This document shows, piece by piece, positions 26,123-33,872 of a stretch of 50,735 bases of DNA. The stretch spans positions 1 through 50,735 of the forward strand of contig CAKTKU010000016.1 in NCBI GenBank assembly GCA_934572335.1. Direction: 5' to 3'. Both the position numbers and the translations under genes were made by a program. Every line of letters begins with the position of its first letter. Within the stretch, counting starts at the first letter, position 1. The DNA is from an uncultured Oscillospiraceae bacterium (GTDB taxonomy: Bacteria; Bacillota; Clostridia; Oscillospirales; Oscillospiraceae). Below the pieces are notes generated by a model, which saw only the letters and a list, made by a program, of their open reading frames with translations, was not told the origin of the DNA and ran no database searches.

Positions 26123-27328
26123 ATGAAATCTGCTGACCGGGTGTGGACGCGGGGCTTCGTGCTCGTTATCCTCATCAATTTCCTCGTGTTCATGAACCAT
26201 ATCATGATACTTTCGACCTTCCCCATGTTCCTCGAAAACGTCCTCGGACTGGACGAGGCGGTGGCGGGCGCGGCGGCGTTTGCGTTTTCCGCCGTGGCGG
26301 TGCTGCTGCGCCCGGTCATCGGCTGGATGCTTGACTGCGGCAAGCGCAGGAGCGTCCTTTTCGCGGGGCTGTGCGGGATGCTGCTGATGCCGCTGGGGTA
26401 CGCGCTGTCGACCGCGCTTGCCGCGGCGGGGTACGCGCTGACGCTCGCCGTGGTGCTGGCGCTGACGTGCCGCATGGTGCAGGGCGCGGCGCTCGCCCTC
26501 TCGAACACCACGAGCGCCACGCTTGCCTCCGACGCGCTGCCGCAGAGCCGCTTTGCCGAGGGCATGGGCTATTTCGGCATGGCGACGGCGCTCGCGACAT
26601 CACTCGCCCCGGCGCTGGGGCTTGCGCTGATGCGCCGCGGGTTTGTGCCGCTTTTCATCACGGCGGCGGCTTTCATGTTCGTGTCGCTTATCCTGCTTTT
26701 TATGATGAAGCCCGCCGCGCCCGTGCACGCGGAAAAGAAGCCCCTGCGCGTGCGTGAGCTTATCGAGCCGGACGCCGTGCCCGCGTCAGTCATTTGCCTT
26801 GTTTTTCTGCTGACCTGGGGCGCGCTTGAAAACTTCCTCGCCGACTATGCGCTGAAATTCGGTCTGCCGTCGGGCGGCGTGTTCTTCGCCGTCACGGCGG
26901 TGATGCTGTTGCTCGTGCGCGTGACGGTCGGCAAGCTCGCCGACAAGCGCGGTGAGGGCATATTTGTCTACTCCTGCAATGCCGCCATGCTCGCGGCCTT
27001 CCTGCTGCTCGCGCTCGCGCCGGGGAAGCTCACGTTCTGCGCGGCGGCAGTGCTCGCGGGCTACGCCTTCGGCGGCATCGAACCGGCGCTGCAATCCATG
27101 GCGGTGCACATCGCCCCGCCCGAGCGCCGCGGCAGCGCGAACTCCACGTTTCTCTGCGCGTATGACATCGGGCTCGGCGGGGGCGGCGGTATTGCGGGCG
27201 TGCTGATAAGTGCGGCGGGGTACCGGGATATGTTTTTGATCCTCTCTCTTGCCACGGTCGCCTCTGTGCTGCTCTATGTCTTCTGGGGGTGTCACCACAG
27301 GTCGTCTTTCGGGCACAAAAACGGCTGA
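26123..27328 (+). CDS. MFS transporter (drug-efflux-like)
   Basis: A 401-residue 12-helix major facilitator. The N-terminal helix is GFVLVILINFLVFMNHIMIL, the loop 2-3 signature is RPVIGWMLDCGKRRSVLFAG (about 62-81), and the second half has KLADKRGEGIFVY and GSANSTFLCAYDIGLGGGGG, as in the YwoG/YfkF-type efflux subgroup. The substrate is unknown. ATG at 26123 follows AAAGGAG. The nearest upstream promoter lies beyond the MITE and an attenuator, so expression may depend on readthrough or on the MITE itself. Confidence 0.83.
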   Translation: MKSADRVWTRGFVLVILINFLVFMNHIMILSTFPMFLENVLGLDEAVAGAAAFAFSAVAVLLRPVIGWMLDCGKRRSVLFAGLCGMLLMPLGYALSTALAAAGYALTLAVVLALTCRMVQGAALALSNTTSATLASDALPQSRFAEGMGYFGMATALATSLAPALGLALMRRGFVPLFITAAAFMFVSLILLFMMKPAAPVHAEKKPLRVRELIEPDAVPASVICLVFLLTWGALENFLADYALKFGLPSGGVFFAVTAVMLLLVRVTVGKLADKRGEGIFVYSCNAAMLAAFLLLALAPGKLTFCAAAVLAGYAFGGIEPALQSMAVHIAPPERRGSANSTFLCAYDIGLGGGGGIAGVLISAAGYRDMFLILSLATVASVLLYVFWGCHHRSSFGHKNG

Positions 27329-27336
27329 ATTACCCC

Positions 27337-27365
27337 TTGACAGACACGCACGCGGATGTTATTAT
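27337..27365 (+). promoter_or_regulatory. Strong promoter of the candidate small RNA upstream of rpsO
   Basis: Perfect TTGACA (27337-27342), 17-nt spacer, TATTAT (27360-27365). The predicted start is about 27371. Confidence 0.8.
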
Positions 27366-27370
27366 ACAAC

Positions 27371-27522
27371 AGTATGCGCCCGCGCTCTCAGCCTTGGGGT
27401 CATGCCGCCGCTGCGGTATCCTTTCCGCCCATGGCTTAGTCGCAGGGTATGAGGAAACTCAGAATAAAAGACTGTCAGCGTCTGAGCGGATAATTTTCCG
27501 CCTGATTTCATGAGCTTTTTTT
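27371..27522 (+). ncRNA. Candidate small RNA (about 150 nt), unidentified
   Basis: This fills most of the 313-nt gap between the MFS gene and rpsO. A near-consensus promoter precedes it, no sensible ORF is inside, and TTTTTTT (27516-27522) closes it. The 5' GCTC-TCAG (27384-27391) can pair with 3' CTGA...GAGC (27502-27505 and 27512-27515), with a 6-nt bulge, directly before the T-run. Inner hairpins include CTGCG/CGCAG, CTCAGA/TCTGAG and GCGGA/TCCGC (about 27489-27500). rpsO has a separate promoter downstream. I do not recognise a known family; a divergent 6S-like RNA or an S15-responsive leader remain possible. Confidence 0.45.
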
Positions 27523-27590
27523 GAAATACACACGAGGTATTCCCGCAAAAATCTCATTTCATCAGTCAAAAAATTCTCTCGCCCAGCCAT

Positions 27591-27620
27591 CTGACGCATT
27601 TATCCCGAGTTTTCTATAAT
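27591..27620 (+). promoter_or_regulatory. Own promoter of rpsO
   Basis: Perfect -10 TATAAT (27615-27620) with CTGACG (27591-27596) 18 nt upstream, giving a 5' leader of only about 15 nt. Confidence 0.65.
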
Positions 27621-27641
27621 AACGAAAGGGGTATAACCACT

Positions 27642-27908
27642 ATGATCACCAAAGAAGTCAAGACCCAGGTCATCGCCGACAACGCCACCCATGAGGGCGA
27701 CACCGGCTCTCCCGAAGTCCAGATCGCTATTCTCTCCCAGCGCATCCGCGAGCTGACTGAGCATCTCAAGCAGCACCCCAATGACGACCACAGCCGTCTG
27801 GGCATGTACAAGATGGTCGGTAAGCGCCGCCGTCTGCTGGACTACCTCGCGAAGAAGGACATCGAGCGCTACCGCGCTATTATTGCCAAGCTCAACATCC
27901 GCAAGTGA
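27642..27908 (+). CDS. rpsO: 30S ribosomal protein S15
   Basis: S15 binds the central domain of 16S rRNA early in 30S assembly. The 88-residue protein is full length: MITKEVKTQVIADNATHEGD, TGSPEVQIAILSQRI (about 22-36), LKQHPNDDHSRLGM and VGKRRRLLDYL. GAAAGGGG precedes the ATG. A strong terminator follows, then pnp, giving the conserved rpsO-pnp order. Confidence 0.98.
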   Translation: MITKEVKTQVIADNATHEGDTGSPEVQIAILSQRIRELTEHLKQHPNDDHSRLGMYKMVGKRRRLLDYLAKKDIERYRAIIAKLNIRK

Positions 27909-27946
27909 TCTGCACCTTGGCATACTGAGGACTATGAAGGTTTTTT

Positions 27947-27983
27947 GTATGGAGACAATTTAATATTGTCTCCATACTTTTTT
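27947..27983 (+). terminator. Terminator after rpsO
   Basis: 13-bp perfect stem GTATGGAGACAAT / ATTGTCTCCATAC, loop TTAAT, then TTTTTT. Confidence 0.93.
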
Positions 27984-28017
27984 GAGTAAACCCTGCACTT
28001 TCCCGATGTTTTAGTAT

Positions 28018-28048
28018 TTGGTCAAGCGCACGAGGCGCGTTTGACCAA
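28018..28048 (+). promoter_or_regulatory. 12-bp hairpin in the pnp leader
   Basis: TTGGTCAAGCGC / GCGTTTGACCAA (one G-U pair) with a 7-nt loop, 45 nt before pnp. There is no T-run. PNPase genes in enterobacteria are autoregulated through an RNase III-cleaved leader hairpin; this one is placed suitably, but equivalence is inferred. Confidence 0.5.
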
Positions 28049-28092
28049 GTGCTAAGCATTGGGGAGTGCCGAAAATATAAAGGAGATAACAC

Positions 28093-30213
28093 ATGATAAT
28101 CACTCAGAAGCAGTTCCCCAACTACAAAAAGTACGAGATCATGTATGAAGGCCGTCCCCTCTCCATGGAGGTCGGCAAGATGGCGGAGCTGTGCAACGCC
28201 GCGGTGCTCGTCAAGTACGGCGAGACCACTGTCCTCGTCACCTGCACCGCCTCTGCCCGCCCCAAGGACGGCATTGACTACTTCCCCCTCTCCGTGGACT
28301 TCAATGAGAAGCTCTACGCCGTCGGCCGCATCCCCGGCAGCTTCATGCGCCGCGAGGGCAAGCCGAGCCTGCCCGCAGTGCTCGCCTCCCGCCTGATCGA
28401 CCGCCCCATGCGTCCGCTCTTCCCCTCCGACCTGCGCAATGACGTTGTCATCGCCTGCGAGGTGTTGAGCGTTGACCGTGACTGCTCCCCGGAGATCACC
28501 GCAATGATCGGCGCTTCCGCCGCAGTCTCCATCTCCGACGTGCCGTTCAACGGCCCCATCGCCGGTATCGTGCTCGGCTGGGACGGCGAGAAGTATCTCT
28601 TCAACCCCACGCAGGAGGAGCGCCACAACGGCAACCGCATGATCACCACCATCGCCGCCACCCACAAGAAGATCGTCATGATCGAGTCCGAGGCGGATCA
28701 GGTCCCCGACGACGTGATGTACGAGGGCATCGTGCAGGCGCACGAGCATCTTCAGCCCGTGCTCGACCTCATCGACAGGATGGTCGCCGAGGTCGGCAAG
28801 CCCAAGTTCGAGTATGAGCACGCCGCGTTTGATCAGGCGCTGTTCGATGAGCTCGTCGAGAAGGAGTTTGAGTCGATGGAGTTCTGCATGGACACCGACG
28901 ACAAGAACGTCCGTGAGGCGCGCGTGAACGACTGGGTCAGCATGGTCGAGGAGAAGTACGGCGAAGAGCACCCCGACATGATGCAGTACATGGACGAGAT
29001 ACTCTATAAGCTCCAGAAGAAGGTCGTCAAGAAGTGGCTGCTCGCCGGCAAGCGCGTTGACGGACGCCAGATGAACGAGATCCGCCCCCTCGGCGCAGAG
29101 GTCGGCGTTATCCCCGTGGTGCACGGCTCCGGGCTCTTCACCCGCGGCCAGACGCAGGTGCTCTCCATCGCGACTCTTGCCCCGCTCAGCGAGTGCCAGA
29201 AGCTCGACACCATCTGGGAAGAGACCGAGAAGCGCTTCATGCACCACTACAATATGCCCTCCTACTCCACCGGCGAGGCGCGTGCCAGCCGCAGCACCGG
29301 CCGCCGCGAGTACGGCCACGGCGCGCTTGTGGAGAAGGCGCTTGAGTGCGTCATCCCCGAGGTGGAGGACTTCCCCTACGCCATCCGCGTGGTCAGCGAG
29401 GTGCTCTCCTCCAACGGCTCCACGTCGCAGGGCTCCATCTGCGGCACGACGCTTGCCCTCATGGACGCCGGCGTGCCCATCAAGGCGCCCGTCGCGGGCA
29501 TCTCCTGCGGCCTTATCCAGGACGGCGACGACTTCACCACGTTCATCGACATTCAGGGTGTTGAGGACTTCCACGGCGAGATGGACTTCAAGGTCGCCGG
29601 TACGAAGCAGGGTATCACCGCCATCCAGATGGACCTCAAGAACGACGGTCTCAAGCACGAGATAGTCAAGGAAGCGTTCGCCATGACCAAGGAAGCCCGC
29701 TTCCAGATCCTCGATGCGGTCATGCTCAGGGCCATTGCCGAGCCGCGCCGTGAGCTTGCCAAGTCCGCGCCGAAGATGATCCAGATGAAGATCAACCCCG
29801 ACAAGATCCGCGAGGTCATCGGCTCCGGCGGCAAGGTCATCCAGAAGATCACCGCCGACACCGGCTGCAAGATCGACATCAACGACGACGGCAACATCTT
29901 CATCGCCAGCTCCGACATCGAGGCCTGCCGCGCCGCGCGCACGACCATCGAGAATATCGTCTTTGAGCCGGAGATCGGCGCGCTGTACTATGGCCGCGTG
30001 TCCAACATCCGCTCCGACTTCGGCGCGTGGGTCGAGCTCGCCCCGGGCAAGGACGGCCTTGTGAAGATCAAGGACCTCGAGTTCAAGCGCACCGAGAAGG
30101 TCGAGGACGTGCTGAAGATAGGCGACATGACCTGGGTCAAGGTCATGAACGTCGGCCCCAAGGGCGTCGACCTCAGCCGCAAGGACGCTCTGAAAGAGCG
30201 CGGCGAGGCGTGA
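28093..30213 (+). CDS. pnp: Polyribonucleotide nucleotidyltransferase (PNPase)
   Basis: Phosphorolytic 3'-5' exoribonuclease of the RNA degradation machinery. The 706-residue protein has the full domain set: RNase PH domain 1 (about 15-145, with FMRREGKPS and IDRPMRPLFP), a helical linker, RNase PH domain 2 (about 325-550, with GRRQMNEIRPL-like GKRVDGRQMNEI and GTSQGSICG-like SNGSTSQGSICGTTLALMDA), a KH domain with GSGG in REVIGSGGKVIQKI (about 575-588) and a C-terminal S1 domain ending DLSRKDAL. AAAGGAG precedes the ATG. It follows rpsO and may be transcribed by readthrough of the rpsO terminator. Confidence 0.98.
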   Translation: MIITQKQFPNYKKYEIMYEGRPLSMEVGKMAELCNAAVLVKYGETTVLVTCTASARPKDGIDYFPLSVDFNEKLYAVGRIPGSFMRREGKPSLPAVLASRLIDRPMRPLFPSDLRNDVVIACEVLSVDRDCSPEITAMIGASAAVSISDVPFNGPIAGIVLGWDGEKYLFNPTQEERHNGNRMITTIAATHKKIVMIESEADQVPDDVMYEGIVQAHEHLQPVLDLIDRMVAEVGKPKFEYEHAAFDQALFDELVEKEFESMEFCMDTDDKNVREARVNDWVSMVEEKYGEEHPDMMQYMDEILYKLQKKVVKKWLLAGKRVDGRQMNEIRPLGAEVGVIPVVHGSGLFTRGQTQVLSIATLAPLSECQKLDTIWEETEKRFMHHYNMPSYSTGEARASRSTGRREYGHGALVEKALECVIPEVEDFPYAIRVVSEVLSSNGSTSQGSICGTTLALMDAGVPIKAPVAGISCGLIQDGDDFTTFIDIQGVEDFHGEMDFKVAGTKQGITAIQMDLKNDGLKHEIVKEAFAMTKEARFQILDAVMLRAIAEPRRELAKSAPKMIQMKINPDKIREVIGSGGKVIQKITADTGCKIDINDDGNIFIASSDIEACRAARTTIENIVFEPEIGALYYGRVSNIRSDFGAWVELAPGKDGLVKIKDLEFKRTEKVEDVLKIGDMTWVKVMNVGPKGVDLSRKDALKERGEA

Positions 30214-30246
30214 GATAAGCGCGTACAGTACCGCAATATAAAAATT

Positions 30247-30276
30247 ATCGGGTCGCCGGAAGGCGACCCGATTTTT
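30247..30276 (+). terminator. Terminator after pnp
   Basis: 11-bp perfect stem ATCGGGTCGCC / GGCGACCCGAT with a GGAA tetraloop and TTTTT. It ends 5 bp before the convergent ttcA-like gene. Confidence 0.93.
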
Positions 30277-30280
30277 GAGT

Positions 30281-31039
30281 TCATTTCTTATTTTTCACAT
30301 CGTGCCAGTTCTCTGCCGGCTGCCACCCGGCGAGCGGGAGGCGCTGCATCGCGCCGAGCACCTTGGACTTCATGTCCGGGTAATCCGCGCCGAGGGTCTT
30401 CAGAAGCTGCTTTATCTCGTAGCGCTTGCTCGTCTTGTCCTGCGGGCAGGGGTTTTCAACGATCGGCAGGTCGAGCTGCGCGGCGAGGTTGGCGATGCGC
30501 TGCTCCCCGGCGTAGATGAGCGGGCGTATCTGCGTTACGCCGGAGCGGTCAAGATACGTCACCGGGCGAAAGCAGCTCAGCCGCCCCTCGAACAGCAGGC
30601 TCATCATGAACGTCTCCACCGCATCGTCGAAGTGGTGCCCCAGCGCGAGCTTGTTCATCCCCAGCGAGCGCAGTGTGTCGTTCAGCGCGCCGCGGCGCAT
30701 CTTCGCGCAGAGCGAGCAGGGGTTGTCTTCCTTGCGCACATCGAACACGACCTCCTTTATGTCGGTCTTCACGCAGGTGTAGGGTATGCCCTCCTCGCGG
30801 CAGAACGCCTCCACCGGGGCGAAGTCCATCCCCTCGAAGCCCAGCTCTATCGTGATCGCACCCAGCTCAAAGTGCTGGGGATAAAAGCTTTGCAGGTGCT
30901 TGAGCACGGCGAGCAGCAGCATGCTGTCCTTCCCGCCGGACACGCCCACGGCTATCCTGTCTCCCTCGGAGATCATCGCGTAATCGTCCACGGCGCGGCG
31001 CACCGTGCCTGTAAATTCGTTGAGCAGCTTAACGTCCAT
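30281..31039 (-). CDS. TtcA/TilS-family PP-loop ATPase, probable tRNA 2-thiocytidine synthetase
   Basis: TtcA-type enzymes adenylate a tRNA cytidine and insert sulfur using a [4Fe-4S] cluster. The 252-residue protein has the PP-loop GVSGGKDSMLLL (about 32-43), the paired cysteines in DNPCSLCAKMRRG, the following LGHHFDDAVETFMMS helix and a further cysteine in ENPCPQDKTSKR. This C-x2-C plus C layout is that of TtcA rather than TilS, though related U34/C32 thiolases cannot be excluded. GAGGGA precedes the ATG. No strong promoter is visible; it is divergent from rplM. Confidence 0.8.
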   Translation of the reverse strand: MDVKLLNEFTGTVRRAVDDYAMISEGDRIAVGVSGGKDSMLLLAVLKHLQSFYPQHFELGAITIELGFEGMDFAPVEAFCREEGIPYTCVKTDIKEVVFDVRKEDNPCSLCAKMRRGALNDTLRSLGMNKLALGHHFDDAVETFMMSLLFEGRLSCFRPVTYLDRSGVTQIRPLIYAGEQRIANLAAQLDLPIVENPCPQDKTSKRYEIKQLLKTLGADYPDMKSKVLGAMQRLPLAGWQPAENWHDVKNKK

Positions 31040-31083
31040 TTTTGTCCCTCGGAAAATTAAAAATTCATTTTGAGCAAGCGGGA

Positions 31084-31125
31084 GAATTTCAAAGCATTTG
31101 CGAGTATTTGCGAGATTTGAAATTC
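31084..31125. repeat. 10-bp inverted repeat between ttcA and rplM
   Basis: GAATTTCAAA (31084-31093) and TTTGAAATTC (31116-31125) enclose two copies of ATTTGCGAG in direct orientation. It lies between divergent genes and is possibly an operator. Confidence 0.4.
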
Positions 31126-31141
31126 AGAATTAAAATAAGTG

Positions 31142-31170
31142 TTGACAGGGGAAAATGCTTGTGGTATAAA
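31142..31170 (+). promoter_or_regulatory. Strong promoter of rplM-rpsI
   Basis: TTGACA (31142-31147), 17-nt spacer, TATAAA (31165-31170), about 80 nt before rplM. Confidence 0.88.
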
Positions 31171-31250
31171 GATAAAGCGCGTTTGATACGGGTATTGTAA
31201 TCGCGCGCAGCTGAAATGTCAAAACATTTATTCTATATGGAGGCACAGAT

Positions 31251-31679
31251 ATGTCTACTACTATGGCAACCAAGGAATCCGTTACCCGTAAGTGGTACAT
31301 CCTTGATGCAGCCGGCAAGCCCATGGGCAAGACCGCTGCTCTCGCCGCAGACCTGCTCCGCGGCAAGCTCAAGACCGACTACACCCCTCACGTTGACTGC
31401 GGCGACTACGTCATCATCATCAACGCCAAGGACGCTGTTCTCACCGGCAAGAAGCTCGAACAGAAGTACTACCGTACTCACTCCGGTTATCCCGGCGGTC
31501 TCAAGGAGACCCAGTACAAGACCCTTATGGCGAAGAAGCCGGAGCTGGCAATGCGCCTCGCCGTCCGCGGCATGCTCCAGAAGAACACCATCGCCGAGTG
31601 GCAGCTCAAGCGCCTGAGAATCTACGCAGGTGCCGAGCATGACCATGCGGCTCAGAAGCCCGAAGTTTGGGATCGCTAA
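31251..31679 (+). CDS. rplM: 50S ribosomal protein L13
   Basis: Early-assembly protein of the large subunit, 142 residues. It has the typical L13 sequence: RKWYILDAAGKPMGKTAA, DYTPHVDCGDYVIIINA, KKLEQKYYRTHSGYPGG and the C-terminal LKRLRIYAGAEHDHAAQKP. GGAGG lies 7 nt before ATG at 31251; a second in-frame ATG four codons later is poorly placed. rpsI follows after 16 nt in the universal rplM-rpsI pair. Confidence 0.98.
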   Translation: MSTTMATKESVTRKWYILDAAGKPMGKTAALAADLLRGKLKTDYTPHVDCGDYVIIINAKDAVLTGKKLEQKYYRTHSGYPGGLKETQYKTLMAKKPELAMRLAVRGMLQKNTIAEWQLKRLRIYAGAEHDHAAQKPEVWDR

Positions 31680-31695
31680 GAGGAGGTAAGAGAAT

Positions 31696-32106
31696 ATGGC
31701 AACCTATAAGTGCAAGAAGCCCTATATGTACGGCACCGGACGCAGAAAGTCCTCCGTCGCCCGCGTTCACCTCATTCCCAACGGCAGCGGCGTCATCACC
31801 ATCAATGGCCGTGACATCGACGATTACTTCGGCCTCGAAACGCTCAAGCTGATCGTCCGTCAGCCGCTCGTCACCACCGGCACTGTCGGCAAGGTCGACA
31901 TTGAAGCCACCGTCACCGGCGGCGGCGTCTCCGGTCAGGCCGGCGCCATCCGCCACGGCATCGCCCGCGCGCTGCTCGTCGTCGACGAGAGCTACCGCTC
32001 CGCTCTCAAGTCCGCCGGTTTCCTGACCCGCGACCCGAGAATGAAAGAGCGTAAGAAGTACGGTCTCAAGGCCGCACGCCGCGCACCTCAGTTCAGCAAG
32101 CGCTGA
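31696..32106 (+). CDS. rpsI: 30S ribosomal protein S9
   Basis: Small-subunit head protein whose C-terminal tail reaches the P-site tRNA. The 136-residue protein shows GTGRRKSSVARVHLIPNGSG, NGRDIDDYFGLETL, VTGGGVSGQAGAIRHGIARA and the universal basic C-terminus GLKAARRAPQFSKR. AGGAGG precedes the ATG. It is cotranscribed with rplM. Confidence 0.98.
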   Translation: MATYKCKKPYMYGTGRRKSSVARVHLIPNGSGVITINGRDIDDYFGLETLKLIVRQPLVTTGTVGKVDIEATVTGGGVSGQAGAIRHGIARALLVVDESYRSALKSAGFLTRDPRMKERKKYGLKAARRAPQFSKR

Positions 32107-32128
32107 TCGTTATACTGTGTATCAATCG

Positions 32129-32165
32129 ACAAGGGACAGCCTCCTCGGCTGCCCCTTGTTTTTTA
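32129..32165. terminator. Terminator after rpsI
   Basis: ACAAGGGACAGCC / GGCTGCCCCTTGT stem (one mismatch) with a short loop, followed by TTTTTT on the plus strand. It may also weakly serve the convergent aminotransferase gene. Confidence 0.88.
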
Positions 32166-32166
32166 C

Positions 32167-33360
32167 TTAATGCGTTTCGTTGTATTTCTTTATCGCGATG
32201 GCGAGAATGTCCATTGCGCGCTCAATGTCCTGCTTTTTGAGGACATACGCCATGCGCACCTCGTTTTTGCCCTTGCCGGGCGTGCCGTAGAACGGTTCGC
32301 CGCAGGCGAACATAACGGTCTCGCCGTTGTCCTCAAACTCGTCGAGCAGCCAGGTCTGGAACTTGTCCGCGTCGTCGACCGGCAGCGCCGCCATCACGTA
32401 GAATGCGCCTGCCGGAAGCTCACACACGACGCCGGGGATCTCCCGCAGCTTTGCCATCATCGCGTCGCGGCGGGAGCGGTACTCCTCGCGCACGGCGGTG
32501 AAGTACTCCGGCCCGACAGTGTACAGCTGCGCAGCGGCGAGTTGGTCGACCGTGGAGGCGCACAGGCGGCACTGGCACCACTTCATGCACTGGTCCATAA
32601 GCGCGCGGTTCTTGCTTATCACCATGCCGATGCGCGCGCCGCATGCGGAGAAGCGCTTGGACACGGAATCGATAACGACAACATTGTCCTCGTAGCCCTC
32701 GAATTGTAGAGAGCTGACGAGCGGGCCGTCGGCGTACACGAACTCTCTGTACACCTCGTCGCATATGATGAAGATACCGTGCTCGCGCGCGATGTCCAGC
32801 ATCAGCTTCAGCTCGTCATGCGTGAGGACGTTGCCGGTCGGGTTGCCGGGGTTAGTGATGAGTATGGCGCGGGTGCGCTCGTTGATGCAGGCCTCCACCC
32901 GCTCGCGCACGGCGTAGCGGTAGCCCTCCTCCGGGGAGGTCGGGATGGGGCGGATATCCGCGCCCGCGAGGTACACCGCGGTGGAATAGTTGGGGTAAAA
33001 CGGCTCCGGCACGATGATCTCGTCGCCGTCGTCGAGTATCGCCGCCATCAGCATCTGCAAGCCCTCGCTGCCGCCGGTGGTGACGAGCACATTGCCCCGG
33101 TCAAGCTCCACGCCGATCTTGGCGTAGTAGCCGCGTACTGCGTCTATAAGCTCATTTATGCCGGCGGAGGGTGCGTACTCCACAACGGGCTTGTCAAAGC
33201 GCTTGAGCGCATCGAAATATGCCGCAGGAGTGGCTATATCGGGCTGGCCGATGTTGAGATGATATATTTTGGTGCCGCGCTCCTCGGCTGCCGCCGCCGC
33301 AGGACCAAACTTACGTATGGGGGACAGACCGCATTTTTCGATTTTCGAGGAAAACTTCAT
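32167..33360 (-). CDS. Class I/II PLP-dependent aminotransferase (AspC-like)
   Basis: Cytoplasmic fold-type I aminotransferase, 397 residues, probably acting on aspartate or a related amino acid. Motifs are LNIGQPDIATP, TTGGSEGLQMLM for phosphate binding, ITNPGNPTGNVLT, the DEVY motif in ICDEVYREFVY, and DSVSKRFSACGARIG, which carries the PLP lysine. A GTG at 33369 overlaps the AAGGAG Shine-Dalgarno, so ATG at 33360 (8 nt away) is the start. It has its own good promoter. The exact substrate cannot be told from sequence. Confidence 0.9.
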   Translation of the reverse strand: MKFSSKIEKCGLSPIRKFGPAAAAAEERGTKIYHLNIGQPDIATPAAYFDALKRFDKPVVEYAPSAGINELIDAVRGYYAKIGVELDRGNVLVTTGGSEGLQMLMAAILDDGDEIIVPEPFYPNYSTAVYLAGADIRPIPTSPEEGYRYAVRERVEACINERTRAILITNPGNPTGNVLTHDELKLMLDIAREHGIFIICDEVYREFVYADGPLVSSLQFEGYEDNVVVIDSVSKRFSACGARIGMVISKNRALMDQCMKWCQCRLCASTVDQLAAAQLYTVGPEYFTAVREEYRSRRDAMMAKLREIPGVVCELPAGAFYVMAALPVDDADKFQTWLLDEFEDNGETVMFACGEPFYGTPGKGKNEVRMAYVLKKQDIERAMDILAIAIKKYNETH

Positions 33361-33397
33361 GTAGCTCACTCCTTAGTGTTTTAATAGAATAAAACGG

Positions 33398-33426
33398 ATT
33401 GTACCACAATATAGGCAATTTTTCAA
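33398..33426 (-). promoter_or_regulatory. Promoter of the aminotransferase gene
   Basis: On the minus strand, TTGAAA (33421-33426), 17-nt spacer ending TGG (extended -10), TACAAT (33398-33403). Confidence 0.75.
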
Positions 33427-33463
33427 CTTATGCTTAAATTTTGTCGAAGTTGCAATGAAAACC

Positions 33464-33501
33464 CCTTGCAAAAAAGCGGATTTTGAGTTAACATTGCAAG
33501 G
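33464..33501. repeat. 8-bp inverted repeat upstream of the Lar-like gene
   Basis: CCTTGCAA (33464-33471) and TTGCAAGG (33494-33501) lie 25 nt before the start codon, with another TTGCAA-like site upstream. Possible operator; no convincing promoter seen. Confidence 0.3.
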
Positions 33502-33526
33502 TAGCAATAATAATGGAGGGTCAGAC

Positions 33527-33751
33527 ATGAATATTCATGAAACGATAGAGCTTCAGGACTGCCCGTTTTGCGGCGGCGCGGGACTGCTGGAGGAGGAGCA
33601 CGGCTGGTGCTGGTTCGTGATGTGCCGCGACTGCGGCGCGCAGACCGCCGCGTTTGAGTTCAAGACTCCTGAGGAGCGCATCGTCGCGGCGAATCAGGCG
33701 GCACACCTGTGGAATATCGGCAAGGTCGTCCGCGCCGACATAGGGGAGTAA
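33527..33751 (+). CDS. Small Lar-like zinc-ribbon protein
   Basis: A 74-residue protein with CPFCGG (Cys12/Cys15) and CRDCGAQ (Cys33/Cys36) forming a four-cysteine zinc ribbon, followed by an acidic helix and AANQAAHLWN. This pattern matches the Lar family (restriction alleviation) and related phage-borne small zinc proteins. GGAGGG is just before ATG at 33527; an upstream in-frame extension has no ribosome binding site. No phage genes surround it, so it may be a domesticated or orphan accessory gene. Function in restriction control is inferred from family only. Confidence 0.7.
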   Translation: MNIHETIELQDCPFCGGAGLLEEEHGWCWFVMCRDCGAQTAAFEFKTPEERIVAANQAAHLWNIGKVVRADIGE

Positions 33752-33812
33752 AGCGAACGGCAGCTGGCGAGCAAAGCAGCCGATAGCTGGATAATTAGTA
33801 TAGCACGCAGCA

Positions 33813-33847
33813 GACCCCGGCAGGGTGAGGAATCACCCGCCGGGGTC
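33813..33847. terminator. Strong hairpin between the Lar-like gene and guaA
   Basis: GACCCCGGC / GCCGGGGTC with an inner GGGTGA/TCACCC stem. It lies between convergent genes, but neither strand has a good T-run immediately after it. Probably a shared 3' end hairpin. Confidence 0.55.
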
Positions 33848-33872
33848 GGGTTATATGGTGTTTACTTTTTTC

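Noticed and set aside
27371..27522. Assignment as 6S RNA or as a classic S15 autoregulatory leader
   Set aside because: No convincing central bubble or known S15 pseudoknot could be drawn by eye; kept as unidentified.
27892..29658. A 588-codon minus-strand ORF opposite pnp
   Set aside because: Shadow of the pnp frame; composition (His, Asp, Val, Leu repeats) is that of reversed GC-rich codons.
33464..33501. Prophage remnant around the Lar-like gene
   Set aside because: Both neighbours are housekeeping genes (aminotransferase, guaA), and no integrase, repeats or other phage genes are present.
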